Shown: positions 62,372 through 64,000 of the stretch, in pieces
How the letters are laid out: the number at the start of each line of letters is the position of its first letter
Numbering within the stretch: the first letter of the stretch is position 1
Assembly: GCF_001563285.1 (NCBI RefSeq)
Contig: NZ_CP005188.1
Coordinates: forward strand, 2,299,501 to 2,363,500
DNA: 64,000 nucleotides
Source: Sphingobium sp. MI1205
GTDB taxonomy: Bacteria; Pseudomonadota; Alphaproteobacteria; Sphingomonadales; Sphingomonadaceae
Direction: 5' to 3'
Notes under the pieces: generated by a model
Database searches by the model: none
Told to the model about the DNA's origin: nothing
The model's input: only the letters and a program-made list of their open reading frames with translations
Position numbers and translations under genes: made by a program

Positions 62372-62452
62372 GGACTGCTTTATTCTTCAAGTGGGTGAAC
62401 TAATCGCCAAATCAAGCATTTATTCCCCGCAGATTCCGCTGCATTCCTTGAT

Positions 62453-62490
62453 GGCCTCGCCCGGATACAACCCCGGGCGGGGCCCTTCTT
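62453..62490 (+). terminator. Rho-independent terminator after the SDR gene
   Basis: A 12-bp stem, GGCCTCGCCCGG with CCGGGCGGGGCC (one G-U), has an 8-base loop and is followed by CTTCTT. It sits 82 bp past the SDR stop. Confidence 0.8.
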
Positions 62491-62554
62491 GTGAATGAAT
62501 GCCAAGAATAACTGATTGAGATTAGACAGTTTTTCTTGTTTTTATTACTTTGGA

Positions 62555-62651
62555 TATATGGCCGCCCAGCCTTATCCATGGCCTATTAGCAGCGCAGGTT
62601 TGCCCTGCAGTGCGACCCAAACTAGCCCCGTCTGTTCAGGCGGGGCTTTTT
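62555..62651 (+). ncRNA. Candidate small RNA
   Basis: Between the SDR terminator and the next gene there is a T-rich likely promoter stretch. Structured sequence follows: GGATA/TATCC inverted arms and a GCAGG-TTTGC-CCTGC hairpin. A textbook terminator (AGCCCCG with CGGGGCT, TTTTT) closes it. Because the upstream gene already ends at its own terminator, this second one points to a separate transcript of about 100 nt. The 5' end is estimated; no known family was recognised. Confidence 0.45.
62624..62651 (+). terminator. Rho-independent terminator of the candidate small RNA
   Basis: AGCCCCG (62624-62630) pairs perfectly with CGGGGCT (62641-62647). The stem can extend inward by a G-U and CTG/CAG, and TTTTT follows. 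Confidence 0.85.
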
Positions 62652-62793
62652 GCGTCAGCCTGTGCGTGACCATCGGCCTGCCGCTCGATCCGCCGTCGCC
62701 ACAACAAGGCAACGGCGCGGCGAGCCATGCCCGCCGCGCCGTCATCGCTTCAAACGGTCGCGCCCATCCCCTCGGGCCGGCGCCTCTCCGTCT

Positions 62794-63342
62794 TCAGTTC
62801 GCCTTGCTCATGTCCACCTTCTCCACCCATTCGGGATAGAAGGTCGGTTCGCGGTTGGACCAGCCCACCGCCGTCGCCGCCGCTTCGCTGATCGACTGGA
62901 GCAACGACCGGCGCTTTTCGGGATGGAGGTGCGGCAGGCTCGCCGCCGCGCAGAAGGCTCCGGGCAGCCATGGGCGAGACCCAGCGCCCAGCAGCCTTTC
63001 ATACAGGAAACGATAGGAGGAAAAGCTGCATAGCCTGTCCTGACCAAGATCGAAGGCGGAAATCGTCACCAGCGGGGCCATGAACGGCTCCATCTGGTCA
63101 AGGCCGCTGTCGTCGGGCACGCGTGCCTTTATCTCGTCGATGCGCCCGTAGATGCGGGCCTGCGCGCGGATGCTCGCTTCCTCCACCATGTCGCGCGACC
63201 ACAGCTTCATGGCGTCGCGGCGGTGGAGGCCGATATCCAGCGAGCGGCGGATATAGCGCTGCGTGGCAGACGGGAAACTGGCGAATTCACGCAATTCAGC
63301 CAGTGTAATGGCCCCGTCAGCCGGTCTTGCATTGGTGCCCAT
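62794..63342 (-). CDS. Uncharacterised protein
   Basis: The product is 182 aa, with no signal peptide and no membrane helix. The sequence is MGTNARPADGAITLAELREFASFPSATQRYIRRSLDIGLHRRDAMKLWSRDMVEEASIRAQARIYGRIDEIKARVPDD, then a mixed C-terminal half (FLYERLLGAGSRPWLPGAFCAAASLPHLHPEKRRSLLQSISEAAATAVGW). I do not recognise a domain. It is on the same strand as the ModE-like regulator gene, which lies 150 bp upstream. GGAGG stands before ATG 63342; the longer frame begins at a TTG. Confidence 0.65.
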   Translation of the reverse strand: MGTNARPADGAITLAELREFASFPSATQRYIRRSLDIGLHRRDAMKLWSRDMVEEASIRAQARIYGRIDEIKARVPDDSGLDQMEPFMAPLVTISAFDLGQDRLCSFSSYRFLYERLLGAGSRPWLPGAFCAAASLPHLHPEKRRSLLQSISEAAATAVGWSNREPTFYPEWVEKVDMSKAN

Positions 63343-63494
63343 GCTCTTGCCCTCCGACTTCAAGTCGATCGACAGATCATGCGCCCTTCATGGTTACTGT
63401 AAGATTAAGCGCTGACCGCGTCGACAGTTACAAGGAATCATGTTTCGTTGTGCAGTGCAACATGTAAATTTTGTGAATGCGCCGAATGGAATAG

Positions 63495-63854
63495 TCAGGA
63501 ACGCGGCGGCAGCGGCTCTCCCCTCACCTGTTGTGCAAGATCGGGCCAGTGCGTCTGGCCCGCCGCGCTGGCGGTGGCCATCTGCAGTCCGCGATACTGG
63601 GCCAGAACCTGCTGCCCCAGTTCGGTCACCAGCGCGCCCTCGCTCGAAGTCGCCACCAAAGGACCGGCCCAACAGCGGTTCATCACATCCACCAGCATCC
63701 AGCATCGCCGATAGCTCATCTTCAGCTTGCGCCCCGCCGCGGAAATCGAACCCTCGCTGGCGATGGCGTCCAACAGGTCGGCCTTCCCCGGCCCCATCGC
63801 GATCTCGTCACCGCAATAGATCTGGGTCTTTATCTTCAGTCTCGGCCCGCTCAT
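63495..63854 (-). CDS. ModE-like winged-helix regulator (N-terminal domain only)
   Basis: The product is 119 aa. The LysR/ModE-type helix-turn-helix is clear: GPGKADLLDAIASEGSISAAGRKLKMSYRRCWMLVDVMNRCW, the diagnostic SISAAGRKLKMSYRRCWMLVD recognition motif of ModE-family proteins, then ATSSEGALVTELGQQVLAQY. It lacks the C-terminal molybdate-binding domains, so it is a stand-alone regulator; whether it senses molybdate is open. It likely regulates its neighbours or distant genes. Confidence 0.88.
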   Translation of the reverse strand: MSGPRLKIKTQIYCGDEIAMGPGKADLLDAIASEGSISAAGRKLKMSYRRCWMLVDVMNRCWAGPLVATSSEGALVTELGQQVLAQYRGLQMATASAAGQTHWPDLAQQVRGEPLPPRS

Positions 63855-63876
63855 GCGCTGACTACGCGTTCACGCT

Positions 63877-64000
63877 CTACGGCCGCCGCTCCAGCACAGC
63901 GCCGATCATCTTGCGCCACGTCGCGACATCGCCCGCCTGGGCCATCTGCTCGTCCGGTTCGCGTAATGTGTGCAGGATCGCATAGGCGTCATCGACATGA
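63877..64000 (-). CDS. C-terminal end of an unidentified gene
   Basis: The last 40 codons of a minus-strand gene are visible before the window ends, in frame from base 63999. The C-terminus reads HVDDAYAILHTLREPDEQMA, followed by a short basic helix and TAG at 63877-63879. The composition looks like a real helical protein end. The product cannot be named from this fragment. It ends 22 bp upstream of the ModE-like gene and could be co-transcribed with it. Confidence 0.55.
   Translation of the reverse strand, partial: HVDDAYAILHTLREPDEQMAQAGDVATWRKMIGAVLERRP

Larger units (their letters stand above)
62491..62793. other. Intergenic region holding a candidate small RNA
   Basis: No ORF with family resemblance is seen. 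The left part (62515-62570) is strikingly T-rich, unlike the rest of the window. It is followed by structured sequence and a second independent terminator at 62624-62651. The right part (62652-62793) shows nothing notable and abuts the 3' end of the convergent minus-strand gene. Confidence 0.5.

Overview
The window reads as a chromosome segment of a sphingomonad alphaproteobacterium, probably close to Sphingobium. The basis is high GC, small alphaproteobacterial cell-cycle proteins (RcdA/DUF1465, TrcR/DUF1013), two DUF465/YdcH proteins, a DksA with a reduced zinc finger, and a gene transfer agent (GTA) cluster of the Rhodobacter capsulatus type with the small extra genes seen in Sphingomonadales. 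The genus is an inference. I saw no rRNA, tRNA, CRISPR array, integrase, transposase or replication origin.

Layout. 1-8 kb: end of a LapA-like gene coupled to pyrF, an outer-membrane barrel protein, and the tamB/tamA pair. 8-12 kb: regulators (RcdA, two YdcH, PilZ, DksA), a Ser-rich protein with a PEP-CTERM-like tail, and a host-attachment family protein. 12-17 kb: serS, surE, a K+ channel with RCK domain, and rimO. 17-25.5 kb: a lipoprotein coupled to a small ORF, an M17 aminopeptidase, an overlapping MarR / NlpC-P60 / argC run, a sorbosone-dehydrogenase-like protein, a DUF815 ATPase and a Sua5-type synthase. 25.5-39.3 kb: msrA, a fatty-acyl-CoA ligase, trcR, a glycosyltransferase coupled to an LpxH-like phosphatase, a quinone oxidoreductase, clpA, a GST, a Bax-inhibitor-1 protein, thpR, a sodC-like lipoprotein and an OmpA-type protein with a 20-proline hinge.

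39.4-55.2 kb, all on the minus strand except two inserted genes: a GTA cluster in canonical order. It has gp1 small terminase, gp2 large terminase, gp3 portal, DUF6127, gp4 protease, gp5 capsid, gp6-gp8 connector/terminator, gp9 tail tube, gp10 and gp10.1 chaperones, gp11 tape measure, gp12-gp15 baseplate, and DUF2793. Every reading frame looks intact. The cluster is cut by a plus-strand GNAT acetyltransferase between gp1 and gp2, a minus-strand glycine-zipper protein between gp2 and gp3, and a plus-strand secreted small protein between gp9 and gp8. Four copies of one roughly 70-bp palindromic element lie at gene junctions; two of them bracket the capsid gene.

55.3-64 kb: a GST, a TonB-like protein, a VTT-type membrane protein, lnt, metK, trmB, a stress-type SDR, and a ModE-like regulator with an unknown neighbour. 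The main non-coding signals are a hairpin over a perfect Shine-Dalgarno upstream of the outer-membrane protein (about 1.64 kb), a nested hairpin leader before metK (about 59.4 kb), and a candidate small RNA with its own terminator (about 62.6 kb).
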